Positions 55,882 to 64,000 of a stretch of 64,000 nt of DNA are shown in pieces. Within the stretch, counting starts at the first letter, position 1. Each line of letters opens with the position of its first letter. Under the pieces are notes generated by a model. It ran no database searches, was not told the origin of the DNA, and was given only the letters and a program-made list of their open reading frames with translations. A program made the translations under genes and the position numbers. Source of the DNA: Roseibium sp. (lineage in GTDB: Bacteria > Pseudomonadota > Alphaproteobacteria > Rhizobiales > Stappiaceae); NCBI GenBank assembly GCA_017643215.1, contig JAEPNV010000007.1, forward strand, positions 186,001-250,000, in the 5' to 3' direction.

Positions 55882-57027
55882 TCAGGCGTCGTGGACGTAG
55901 TACCGGCCCATCGTGCCGGCAGCTTCTTCAAGACGCGCAAAGACGTCCATGGAACCGGCCAATTCAACCTTGAACTGATCCCATTCCGACCGCTGATAAC
56001 CACCGGCATCTTGCCACTCGCCAAGCTGGTCTTCCGAGAGCGAATGGAACTCGACGCCGGCCTTGACCAACTCGGCCATCGCGTAGGACCGGGCGGCCGG
56101 CACCTTGGCGAGGTTTTGCTGGGCGGTGATTTCGCCGGCAAATTCGATGCCTTCTTGCACGTCGCCGGGCAAGCTGTTGAACCATTCCAGATTGACTGAA
56201 TAGACCTGACTGTCCGGCACCGCTTGCGTGAAGGTGACGTGGCTCAAAATGTCCTTGAAGCCAAAGACAAAAAGCGCACCCACTGACGGATCGAGCGCAT
56301 CCGCCACGCCTTGCTTGATCGCCGATGGCGTTTCGCCCCATGCGACGGGCGTGGGATTGGCGCCAACCATCCGGTAGTACTGTTGCAGCATGGCAGAACC
56401 GGGAACGCGGAACTTCACCCCGGACAAATCGGACGGCGTGATAACGGCGCCTGCGCCGCCCTTGCGGACTGCAACGACCCGGGGATCGATCACGACATAA
56501 AACAGCGCCTTGAATCCGGAGGCCTCGATTTTCGGATGGACTTCATCCTTCCAGGCCGACGACGTGACGAGGTTCGTGAACCTTTGGTTCGAACCGCAGA
56601 AATACGGCATGTTGATCAGATCCACCGCCGAGGCAAACGGCGCGAAGTTGGACAGCGAATGCTGGGCAGCTTGGATCGTGCCGCTTTGAACAGCTTGAGC
56701 AAGAGCGCCGCCGGCGCCCAGTTGGCCGCCCGGAGCAAGACGGACATAAACCTTGCCATTTGTGGCGTTCTGGATGTTTTCCTTCAGATCCAGTTGCATG
56801 ATCGGATAACTGCGCGATGCGCCCAGGACATAGGCCGTCGCGATCGTCATGATGTGATCTGCGGCTGCCTCGCGCTCACGCTCTTCCGCCGCCGTTTGCG
56901 CGGACGCTTCGTCGGACCACAACAGCCCGCCGGCGCCAGCTACGAGCGCCGCGGTAAAACCACCGGCGCCTGCCAGTTTCAGGAAATTCCGGCGCTCAGC
57001 CGAATTCAACTCGCTTGTGTTTTTCAT
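55882..57027 (-). CDS. dctP: TRAP transporter substrate-binding protein (DctP)
   Basis: Periplasmic receptor of the TRAP importer. The 381-residue protein has a Tat-type leader (RRNFLKLAGAGG, residues 12-23, cut near 43) and the DctP fold (YVRLAPGGQLGAGGALAQAVQSG, GVKFRVPGSAMLQQYYRMVGANPTPVAWGE) with the conserved Arg of the ligand site in KFRVPGS. It is expressed behind the LacI operator at 57275-57294. Confidence 0.9.
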   Translation of the reverse strand: MKNTSELNSAERRNFLKLAGAGGFTAALVAGAGGLLWSDEASAQTAAEEREREAAADHIMTIATAYVLGASRSYPIMQLDLKENIQNATNGKVYVRLAPGGQLGAGGALAQAVQSGTIQAAQHSLSNFAPFASAVDLINMPYFCGSNQRFTNLVTSSAWKDEVHPKIEASGFKALFYVVIDPRVVAVRKGGAGAVITPSDLSGVKFRVPGSAMLQQYYRMVGANPTPVAWGETPSAIKQGVADALDPSVGALFVFGFKDILSHVTFTQAVPDSQVYSVNLEWFNSLPGDVQEGIEFAGEITAQQNLAKVPAARSYAMAELVKAGVEFHSLSEDQLGEWQDAGGYQRSEWDQFKVELAGSMDVFARLEEAAGTMGRYYVHDA

Positions 57028-57045
57028 GAATATCCTCCCGTTTGT

Positions 57046-57240
57046 TCATGACTTTTTGGAATTAGCGGCTGCTTTTTCGGCTGCCTCTTTTTTCAGGACA
57101 GCCGCGACAAAACAGATCGATGAGGCAAGGAACATCAGCATCTCGCCGACATTGCCCAGGAAAGGCGACCCGCCGAACGAGCCGATTGAGACGTTGAGTG
57201 CAAAAACCGCAAAAAAGGCTCCCGCAAGGATCAGCAGCAT
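57046..57240 (-). CDS. Small two-segment membrane protein
   Basis: A 64-residue protein with two hydrophobic helices (LLILAGAFFAVFALNVSIG and EMLMFLASSICFVAAVL) and a basic/alanine tail (KKEAAEKAAANSKK). It is the first gene after the LacI operator, 18 bp before dctP. I do not recognise a family. A TRAP-accessory role is only suggested by position. Confidence 0.55.
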   Translation of the reverse strand: MLLILAGAFFAVFALNVSIGSFGGSPFLGNVGEMLMFLASSICFVAAVLKKEAAEKAAANSKKS

Positions 57241-57274
57241 GCAAACCTCCCCGTCTGCGACCTTGTGACAATCG

Positions 57275-57294
57275 AAATGTAAGCGCTTACATTT
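57275..57294. promoter_or_regulatory. Perfect 20-bp LacI-type operator
   Basis: AAATGTAAGCGCTTACATTT is a perfect palindrome with a central CG, the layout of LacI-family sites. It lies in the 153-bp region between the small membrane protein gene and the divergent lacI-type gene. Confidence 0.8.
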
Positions 57295-57393
57295 TTAATT
57301 GCAAGCACTAATATTGTTTGTCAGTGAACCGAAGCGTTGTAATCAACCGCAGGCCGAGTGCTAGTGGGCAATTGTAGCGACCGGATAACGACC

Positions 57394-58431
57394 ATGGGCG
57401 AAGACATGACAGAAAGCAGCGAAGCGGTGCCGACGCTGGCTGACGTCGCGCGCACTGCCAATGTGTCGACGGCAACGGTCTCAAGGTGCCTGAATTCGCC
57501 GGGCCAGGTGTCGGCAAAGACCCATGACAAGGTTATGCGCGCTGTCGATGCGCTCGGGTACTCGCCGAATTTCAGCGCCCGTGCGCTTGCCGCGCGTCAA
57601 ACCAAAACCGTCGGCGCGATCATTCCCACGATGGACAACGCGATTTTCGCGCGCGGGATCCAGGCGTTCCAGGAAGAGCTTCGCGAACATGGCTTCACGC
57701 TCTTGATCGCCAGCTCCGCCTATCAGGAGGATCAGGAAGAGGAACAGATAAAGACGCTGACGGCCCGCGGCGCCGATGGGCTGTTGTTGATCGGCTATCA
57801 CCGCGACAGCAAGATCTACGACTTCCTGGAAAAACGGCGCGTGCCGGTCTTGCTGGCATGGGTGTTCGATCCGAACGCCGACCGGATCGCGATCGGCTTC
57901 AACAACCGGCAGGCCATGAAGGAGTTGGCGACGGAGGTCCTTGCCCATGGTCACCGCAGACTTGGATTCATTTCCGCCTTCACAAAGGCCAACGACCGCG
58001 CGCGGGACCGTGTCCAAGGTGTCTATGATGCGATCAAGGCTGCCGGTATGGACGCCGACAGCGTGGCGTTGATTGAAACCAAATACTCTATCGAATATGG
58101 CGCCGAAGCTTTCCGCGCCCTCATGGCCGGATCCGACCGACCGACCGCGGTCATGTGCGGAAACGATGTTCTGGCCGTTGGCGCGCTGAGGGCCGCGATC
58201 GAACTGGGCCTCAATGTGCCGGGCGATGTCTCAATCACCGGCTTTGATGACATTGAACTGGCGAGCGTTGCGCCGGTGCCGCTGACAACGATCCATGTCC
58301 CTCATCGCCGAATGGGCCGCCAAGCCGCCCGGATGTTGATCGACATGCTGGCCGGCAAGACGCCGACCAAGGGGGTCGAGCTGGAGGTCAGTATGTGTTT
58401 GCGCGAAACCCTCGGCCCGGCACCAGGTTAG
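57394..58431 (+). CDS. LacI-family transcriptional regulator
   Basis: Likely local repressor of the TRAP/dehydrogenase operon. The 345-residue protein has the N-terminal LacI helix-turn-helix and hinge (about 10-65; TLADVARTANVSTATVSRCLNSP, ALAARQTKT) and a periplasmic-binding-fold ligand domain (about 70-340; GFDDIELASVAPVPLTTIHVP). Starts at 57406 or 57358 are possible. The 20-bp palindrome 100 bp upstream is the obvious operator. The inducer is unknown; DHPS or its oxidation product would fit the context. Confidence 0.9.
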   Translation: MGEDMTESSEAVPTLADVARTANVSTATVSRCLNSPGQVSAKTHDKVMRAVDALGYSPNFSARALAARQTKTVGAIIPTMDNAIFARGIQAFQEELREHGFTLLIASSAYQEDQEEEQIKTLTARGADGLLLIGYHRDSKIYDFLEKRRVPVLLAWVFDPNADRIAIGFNNRQAMKELATEVLAHGHRRLGFISAFTKANDRARDRVQGVYDAIKAAGMDADSVALIETKYSIEYGAEAFRALMAGSDRPTAVMCGNDVLAVGALRAAIELGLNVPGDVSITGFDDIELASVAPVPLTTIHVPHRRMGRQAARMLIDMLAGKTPTKGVELEVSMCLRETLGPAPG

Positions 58432-58505
58432 TTCTCCTGAAAGCCCTCGGCGGCCAGGCGGGGCCTTGAAGGCCCACACCTGACCCGGACGCCGAAGACC
58501 GGTGT

Positions 58506-60746
58506 TCAGTCGGCACCGCGGATCGGAACGGTCGCTCCGGCTTTCGGGCGGACCAGCCGCTGCACGGCCAAAACGGCCGCTGCAAAACCAAGGCCGATCA
58601 TGTCGCTGAGGAGCCCGCCCTCGATCATGAACAACGCCGAGATCACCAGGCCGACACGCAGGAACCAGACCGCGCTGGCACCCAGGAACCATCCTTGAAC
58701 GCCTGAACTCAGAAGGAACACTCCAACGACCGCCGTTGCTGCCGCGCGAATGATTTCCAGTACCGTCCCGTCCATGAGGATGGCGGAGTTGTAGAAGAAC
58801 ATGAACGGCACGATGAACGCGGCAATGCCGATCTTGAAGGACGTCACCGATGTTTCCATCGGATTGGCTCCCGAGATGCCTGCAGCCGCATAGCTGGCCA
58901 GCGCAACCGGCGGGGTGATCGCCGACAGGACCGCGAAATAGAACACAAAGAAATGTGCGGTCAATTGCGGAATATCGAGTTGCACCAGGCCCGGCGCAAC
59001 GACGGACGCGGCCACCGCATAGGCGGCAGTCGTCGGCATCCCCATCCCCAGAAGGATCGAGATGCACATCGCGAAGAACAGGGCCAGAAGCTGGCTTGTG
59101 TCAGCCAGGCCCAACAGAAGCGTCGAAAACCGGGCACCGACACCGGTCAGCGAAATCACCCCCACAATGATCCCGGCACAGGCACAAACGGCGATGATCT
59201 GGACGGACATGTGCCCGGCAAGCTCAAACGCCTTGAATACCGATCGCGGCCCCATTCGGAACGGTGTCAGCCAGGAGACAACGGCAGCCGCGATCGTCGC
59301 CAGCGTTCCGGCCCGGATCACCGAATAGCCCATGAAAAGAGCATAAATCAGGATGATGATCGGCACGAACAGATAGACTTGGCGCACCATCTGCGAGACC
59401 TGCGGCAGTTCGTCGGAACGCATGCCGCGCATACCCAGTTTCGCAGCCTCGAAGTCGACCATGAAGTAGACAGACACGAAGTACAAAACCGCGGGGATCA
59501 ACGCTGCCAGAGTAATCTCGGTATAGGGAATTCCCGTGATTTCGGCCATGATGAACGCACCGGCACCCATGATCGGCGGCATGATCTGCCCGCCCGTGGA
59601 GGCCGCCGCCTCGACCGCGCCGGCGGTCTTGCGGTGATAACCGACCTTCTTCATCAACGGGATCGTAAGCGATCCGGTGGAGACCACGTTGCCGGCCGAC
59701 GTTCCGTTGATCATCCCCATCAGACCGGAGGCGAAAATCGCGACTTTCGCCGGCCCGCCGCGTGCGCGCCCCGCCGTGGCAAAGGCGAAGTTGACGAAAT
59801 AGTCGCCGACCTTCGACGCCTGCAAAAACGCCGCGAAGATGATGAACAAGATGATGTAGGTCGACGACACCGCCGTCGTCGGCCCCAAAATTCCGGCGTC
59901 AGTGTAGACCTGGCTGAAGAACCGCTGCCAGCTGATCGCCGGCGAATTCAAAAAGCCCGGCAGGTGCTGGCCAACAAAGACATAGACCAGAAAGATACCG
60001 GCAATCACGATCAGCGCCATTCCGGCCACCCGCCGGGTGAGCTCCATGATCAAGGCGGTTCCCGCGACAGCGGCCAGCGATATTCCGATCGGCGCGAATG
60101 GCGTTCCGGTCGAATTCCGCATCAATGTACCATAGATGGTGATCAAATAAGTCGCGACGGCAGCGCCACAAACGGCAAGCACGACATCCGGGGCGGAAAA
60201 TCCGGATCGAGCGCGCTTATGCAACCAGGACAGGATGATCCCGCCGGCCGTCGCGACGATCAGCGGCAGGCCGAACAGATAGGTCTCATTGAACTTGATC
60301 CTCGGGTCGATGCCGTTCCAGGCAACACCGTTGCCAATCTCCACCGCGAAGGACAGCGCGGCGCCAAGCGCAAACAGGGCCGGGATCAAAAGAAGATACG
60401 CTGCATATCCAAGCAGCGGGGTCTCCCCGCCTTTTTCCGGAAAATCGATCCGGCCGGCAAAAAGCAGAAAGCCGAGCCCGAGTGCACCGGCGATGTGGAC
60501 GATCCGGAAGTTCCAGGTCTCCATCGGGAAGGTGGGCAGCAAGGGGATCCGGATCCCGGTCCATTCGGCGATCGACAGGCCGTTCAGCGCCGCCATATGG
60601 AACGCGGCATAGAGCGCGGCAAATCCGCTCATTAACAACAAGGCCTTGCCCGAATAAAGGCGCCGGTTGATCTCGACGGGCTCGTCGTCAACACCGTGTG
60701 CGATGAGATGATCGTCTTCGGCGTCCGCCGTGGTCCTGTCTGTCAT
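58506..60746 (-). CDS. TRAP transporter fused permease (4TM-12TM)
   Basis: Membrane protein in which the small and large TRAP subunits are fused, as in TAXI systems. The 746-residue protein has about 18 hydrophobic segments and DctM-type motifs (GLMGMINGTSAGNVVSTGSLTIPLM, AAASTGGQIMPPIMGAGAF, GMGMPTTAAYAV, ITPPVALASYAAAGI). It lies 95 bp after the TAXI receptor, separated by a strong hairpin. The substrate is unknown. Confidence 0.92.
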   Translation of the reverse strand: MTDRTTADAEDDHLIAHGVDDEPVEINRRLYSGKALLLMSGFAALYAAFHMAALNGLSIAEWTGIRIPLLPTFPMETWNFRIVHIAGALGLGFLLFAGRIDFPEKGGETPLLGYAAYLLLIPALFALGAALSFAVEIGNGVAWNGIDPRIKFNETYLFGLPLIVATAGGIILSWLHKRARSGFSAPDVVLAVCGAAVATYLITIYGTLMRNSTGTPFAPIGISLAAVAGTALIMELTRRVAGMALIVIAGIFLVYVFVGQHLPGFLNSPAISWQRFFSQVYTDAGILGPTTAVSSTYIILFIIFAAFLQASKVGDYFVNFAFATAGRARGGPAKVAIFASGLMGMINGTSAGNVVSTGSLTIPLMKKVGYHRKTAGAVEAAASTGGQIMPPIMGAGAFIMAEITGIPYTEITLAALIPAVLYFVSVYFMVDFEAAKLGMRGMRSDELPQVSQMVRQVYLFVPIIILIYALFMGYSVIRAGTLATIAAAVVSWLTPFRMGPRSVFKAFELAGHMSVQIIAVCACAGIIVGVISLTGVGARFSTLLLGLADTSQLLALFFAMCISILLGMGMPTTAAYAVAASVVAPGLVQLDIPQLTAHFFVFYFAVLSAITPPVALASYAAAGISGANPMETSVTSFKIGIAAFIVPFMFFYNSAILMDGTVLEIIRAAATAVVGVFLLSSGVQGWFLGASAVWFLRVGLVISALFMIEGGLLSDMIGLGFAAAVLAVQRLVRPKAGATVPIRGAD

Positions 60747-60794
60747 GGTTCCTCCCCCAAGATCCGCCGGAGCAGCGTAACATCTGTTATTGCA

Positions 60795-60819
60795 AGGGCC
60801 GCGCCTCAGGCGCGGCCCT
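60795..60819 (-). terminator. Hairpin between TAXI receptor and fused permease
   Basis: AGGGCCGCGCC (60795-60805) pairs perfectly with GGCGCGGCCCT (60809-60819), an 11-bp stem with a 3-base loop. No T-run follows, so it is more likely a stabiliser of the receptor mRNA or partial terminator. Confidence 0.65.
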
Positions 60820-60841
60820 CAAGGTCAGATCCCAACCGTGA

Positions 60842-61825
60842 TCAATTGCCGTGGATCATGTCGTCAGGAATGGACGCGCCGGCATTTTCCTTGAACCATT
60901 CGGCGGCACCAGGATGCCACTTAAGGACGCCGTTCTTGTCCCAATGCTCCGGCAGCGTCGAACGGGCAGCCTTGTGAATGCCAACCATCCGGTCGTTGTC
61001 GGACATCACAACGTTCACAGCGGCTTTCACGAAAGAAGCCGGCAGATCGCAGTTGGCGATGGCAAAGTTCCACATGGACACGGAGCGGGCGTTGCCTTCA
61101 AGCGTCGTGTAGGTATCTGCCGCGATCTCAAACTGCGAGACCGGGAATGTCTCGAGAATCTTGCCCTGTTCGTCCTCGGTGAACTCGATGATGTTGATGT
61201 CAGTCTGAACTTCGAGCTGACTGACCGCCGGCACCGGCACGCCAGCGGCGAACGCAATCACATCAAGAAGTCCGTCCTGAAGCTGGCCGCCAAGATCCGT
61301 CCAACCGCCGTTGCGCCGCTCGAAGTTCACGCCGAGCGTTTCCATCATGCGCGGGAAGTACGTGTCGGACGTAGATCCCGCCGGGCCGAAGCCGATTTTC
61401 GCACCGTCCGGAATGTCGGCGACACTGGAGATTCCAGAGGACGACAGGGCCGTGATCGAGAACGGCGTCTGATACATCGGGAACATGGCGCAAGCGTTGG
61501 TCATTTGAAGGCCGGGCGCGATGGGATTCGTGCCGCCAAGGGATTCCGCGGCCGGTCCCATCGTTGTCATGCCGAACTGGGCATCGCCGGTGTGGACCAG
61601 GGCCATATTCTGCATCGGACCACCGGTCACTTCACCGCCGCCGGACAGACCCAGCTCTTCGGCAACCAGGTTGGCCCAGCCCGAACCATAGGCGAAATAG
61701 GTTCCACCTTGAGACGCGGTGCCGACCGTGAAGCTCTCGGGCCAGCCGGTGCGGTCCTGTGCAACGGCGGCCGAAGCGCCCATTGCGAAGGCAACCAACG
61801 TGCCGGTGATGACAGTAAGTTTCAT
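60842..61825 (-). CDS. TAXI-family TRAP substrate-binding protein
   Basis: Periplasmic receptor of the TAXI-TRAP importer. The 327-residue protein has a signal peptide (1-22, ending AVA) and the TAXI features (SFTVGTASQGGTYFAYGSGWANLVAEEL, IGFGPAGSTSDTYFPRMMETLGV). TAXI is named for the T-A-x-I type motif; here the equivalent is GTASQGG. The ATG at 61825 has GGAGGAAA upstream. A DctB/DctD pair lies upstream and may control it. Confidence 0.9.
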   Translation of the reverse strand: MKLTVITGTLVAFAMGASAAVAQDRTGWPESFTVGTASQGGTYFAYGSGWANLVAEELGLSGGGEVTGGPMQNMALVHTGDAQFGMTTMGPAAESLGGTNPIAPGLQMTNACAMFPMYQTPFSITALSSSGISSVADIPDGAKIGFGPAGSTSDTYFPRMMETLGVNFERRNGGWTDLGGQLQDGLLDVIAFAAGVPVPAVSQLEVQTDINIIEFTEDEQGKILETFPVSQFEIAADTYTTLEGNARSVSMWNFAIANCDLPASFVKAAVNVVMSDNDRMVGIHKAARSTLPEHWDKNGVLKWHPGAAEWFKENAGASIPDDMIHGN

Positions 61826-62093
61826 AGTTTCCTCCATTATTCGCCGGACGCCCCACTAGCGGGTTTCGGATCGTCGAATATCCGGCGTCTGATTGGGCCG
61901 GCCTGGGGCCTGCCCGCACACCTCCCACGGCGTGTTGCCCCGAACAAAAAGCGCGTCCGCGGCCGAAGGCAAGGGGCTGTGGCTTAAGGTCCTGTCAATT
62001 TTTAAGAATATGGAGCCCGATAGGTCGAAACGGTGACAAACACCAGCAAAACACGGGTCGAGGACGACACGTCAGCGAAATAATCCCGGTGCT

Positions 62094-63446
62094 TCAATCC
62101 TCTTCGGCGAAAGCCGATCGGGACAATCCATGTTTTTGCATTTTCTCGTAAAGCGCCTTGCGCGACAGTTGCAACGCTTCGTAGGTCTCTTTCAACTTGC
62201 CCCCGTGCGCCGAAAGACTGGCGGCGATCAGGGCTTTTTCGTGGGCTGACATTTGATCGGCGAGGCTGGCTCCGTTCGGGAACGCATCCAGCCCGTCCGT
62301 AGCGCCGAGCGCCAGGTCAAGACCCAGGGCGAACCGGTCGGCGGCGTTGCGGAGTTCGCGGACATTTCCCGGCCATGGCCGCGCTGCCACGGCGGACAGC
62401 ACCGCTCCGGAAATCTCAGGCATCTCACGTTTGTACCTGGCGGAAGCCTCGCCAACGAGCTGCGCGAAGAGGTTGGGAATGTCCTCACGCCGCTCCTCCA
62501 ACGAGGGCAGCCGGACGGTGACGACATTCAACCGGTACAATAGGTCGGAGCGGAAACGACCGGCCGCCGCTTCATTTTCAAGTTCTTTTTTACTCGCGGC
62601 TATGAAACGCACCTCCAGCTCAACCGGTTCATTGGATCCGAGCCGGGTGACCGTGCGGTTTTGTATGGCGTGCAGCAATTTGGCCTGCATGGACAACGAC
62701 AGTGAATCGATCTCATCAAGGAAAACCGTTCCGCCCCGGGCTGCCTCAAACCGTCCAAATCGGGTACGCATCGCGCCCGGGAACGCCCCGGCTTCGTGGC
62801 CGAACAGTTCACTTTCGATGAGATCGGCGGGCAAAGCGCCGCAATTGATCTGGACGAAGGGCATCTTGCCCCGGCTCGAGGCCTGATGGAGCGCCCGCGC
62901 TGCCACCTCTTTTCCAACACCCGTGTCACCGATCAAGAGAACATCGACGTCCGTCGCCGCAATGGCCCGGATTTGCTGTCGTACTGTTTCCATGACCGAA
63001 CTGCGGCCATGCAACCGTGCCTCGACCTCTTCGCGCGCACCCATCTGTTGCCGCAAGGCCCGGTTTTCCAGCGTGAGCCGGCGCTTGTCCAAGGCACGGC
63101 GGACCGTATCCACCAGGCGGCTCGGCGGATAAGGCTTTTCGAGAAAGTCGTAGGCCCCATCACGCATGGAGTTCACGGCCAGTTCCACGTCGCCATGTCC
63201 GGTGACCAGGATCACCGGGAACTGCGGATCAATCTCAAGCGTGCGGCGCATCAAGCCAAGGCCGTCCAGGCCCGGGAGCCTTATGTCAGTAACCAGGATC
63301 CCGGCAAAATCGCGGGCGACGAACGCCAGAGCCTGTTCTGCCTCCGGGCAGCTCAAGACATCCAGCCCTTCCAGTTGCAACGTCTGTTCGGCCGCAAAAC
63401 GCAAATGCTCTTCATCGTCAACGAAAAGGATGGTCTCTGCGCTCAT
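62094..63446 (-). CDS. NtrC-family response regulator, DctD-like
   Basis: Sigma54-dependent activator, probably paired with the upstream kinase. The 450-residue protein has a receiver domain (1-125) with Asp54 in VTDIRLPG, an AAA+ domain with Walker A GDTGVGKE (173-180) and Walker [11 protein letters not shown], and a Fis-type helix-turn-helix (LKETYEALQLSRKALYEKMQ). The sigma54 loop reads GAFPGA (220-225) instead of GAFTGA. Gene position suggests control of the TAXI-TRAP operon, but I found no clear sigma54 site in the 268 bp between them. Confidence 0.88.
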   Translation of the reverse strand: MSAETILFVDDEEHLRFAAEQTLQLEGLDVLSCPEAEQALAFVARDFAGILVTDIRLPGLDGLGLMRRTLEIDPQFPVILVTGHGDVELAVNSMRDGAYDFLEKPYPPSRLVDTVRRALDKRRLTLENRALRQQMGAREEVEARLHGRSSVMETVRQQIRAIAATDVDVLLIGDTGVGKEVAARALHQASSRGKMPFVQINCGALPADLIESELFGHEAGAFPGAMRTRFGRFEAARGGTVFLDEIDSLSLSMQAKLLHAIQNRTVTRLGSNEPVELEVRFIAASKKELENEAAAGRFRSDLLYRLNVVTVRLPSLEERREDIPNLFAQLVGEASARYKREMPEISGAVLSAVAARPWPGNVRELRNAADRFALGLDLALGATDGLDAFPNGASLADQMSAHEKALIAASLSAHGGKLKETYEALQLSRKALYEKMQKHGLSRSAFAEED

Positions 63447-64000
63447 TCGGCCACACTTGCATGCTCTTCCACGGCCGGCGCGTCCGCATCCGCCCGCATG
63501 AGCTCAATCGTGAAGACGGCACCGCCATCTGGATGGTTCGCCGCCAACAACCGGCCATCAAAATCCTTGACGATATTGTAGGAAATCGAAAGCCCTAGTC
63601 CCAAGCCCTTGCCCGGCAGTTTCGTAGTGAAAAAGGGATCAAAGACCTTGCCGAGATTGGCGTCCTCAATGCCCGGGCCATGATCGCGGACCTTCACACG
63701 GCATATCCGCTTGTCCATGACCAACTCAATCTCGACAACCGGGTCTTTGGTACCCTGCGCTGCGTCCAGCGCATTGTTGAGCAGGTTAACGATCACTTGT
63801 TGCAAGCGGACATATCCACCCATCACCCACGGATCTTCCTCGATCGATTTGAACCGCAATTCGGCGTTCGATGCCTGCAGACGAGCCTGCAACAGCGCGA
63901 TCGCGTCCTGGGTCACCGAGACCAGGGAAACCGGGCGCACTTTCTCTTGTGGCCGGCGAGCGAAGTTGCGCAGGTGTTTGGAGATCACCGCCATCCGGTC
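63443..64000 (-). CDS. Sensor histidine kinase, DctB-like (partial, cut by window end)
   Basis: C-terminal 185 residues of a histidine kinase whose start lies beyond 64000. Visible are the end of the dimerisation helix (LRNFARRPQEKVRPV, just after the expected phospho-His region) and the full ATP-binding domain: N-box VNLLNNALDAAQ, DHGPGIED, FDPFFTTK and GKGLGLGLSIS. DctB-type kinases have the same linker. It overlaps the regulator start by 4 bp, so the two form one operon. Confidence 0.88.
   Translation of the reverse strand, partial: DRMAVISKHLRNFARRPQEKVRPVSLVSVTQDAIALLQARLQASNAELRFKSIEEDPWVMGGYVRLQQVIVNLLNNALDAAQGTKDPVVEIELVMDKRICRVKVRDHGPGIEDANLGKVFDPFFTTKLPGKGLGLGLSISYNIVKDFDGRLLAANHPDGGAVFTIELMRADADAPAVEEHASVAE

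Noticed and set aside
61826..62093. Expected sigma54 promoter for the TAXI-TRAP operon
   Set aside because: I scanned both blocks with correct spacing and found only poor matches, so none is annotated.
1..64000. CRISPR arrays, tRNA or rRNA genes, intact insertion sequences
   Set aside because: No regularly spaced repeats, cloverleaf-forming CCA-type genes, rRNA-like stretches or transposase genes were recognised on reading.

Overview
The window is GC-rich, densely packed bacterial DNA with many 1-4 or 8-11 bp gene overlaps. Its gene content fits an alphaproteobacterium: a rhizobial/purple-bacterial type uptake hydrogenase locus, urtABCDE, TRAP/TAXI transporters and DctBD-like regulators. The family assignments suggest Hyphomicrobiales or Rhodobacterales, but the species cannot be named from this sequence alone.

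Layout. 1-1036: gene-free, rich in inverted repeats. 1037-3881 (+): rfbBDA, dTDP-sugar (rhamnose-type) precursor synthesis, without rfbC. 3940-26292 (-): a complete [NiFe] uptake hydrogenase locus read hupS-L-E-C // hupD-F-G-H-I-J-K-hypA-B-C-D-E-X-hoxA-hupT-hupU-hupV-hypF. It holds the enzyme, its cytochrome b, nickel entry, maturation proteins, the protease, and the H2 sensor HupUV with kinase HupT and sigma54 activator HoxA. I find a sigma54-type promoter in front of hupS, and a second in front of hupD just after an intrinsic terminator, so the locus appears to be two transcription units. 26593-30880 (-): a LuxR-type response regulator and a large hybrid kinase whose N-terminus is an NCS1-type permease. 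31167-37045 (+): the urea ABC importer urtABCDE, divergent from the kinase, with a perfect 16-bp palindrome between them.

37139-48392: an unassigned sugar or polyol catabolic locus. A leftward ABC importer operon ends in a UPF0261 protein and a class II aldolase. The divergent rightward side has a GntR/FCD regulator, then a lactonase-like MBL protein, an HAD-IIA protein, a second class II aldolase and an FGGY kinase. Paired operator-like sites 20 bp apart lie in front of both arms, and a 37-bp repeat flanks the UPF0261/aldolase pair.

48459-50778: ilvD and an unrecognised small protein. 50827-58431: a TRAP transporter with HpsN-, HpsO- and HpsP-like dehydrogenases (candidate 2,3-dihydroxypropane-1-sulfonate use) and a divergent LacI regulator with a 20-bp palindromic operator. 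58506-64000 (-): a TAXI-TRAP transporter preceded by a DctB/DctD-like two-component pair; the kinase runs off the window edge.

No rRNA, tRNA, CRISPR array or intact insertion sequence was seen.
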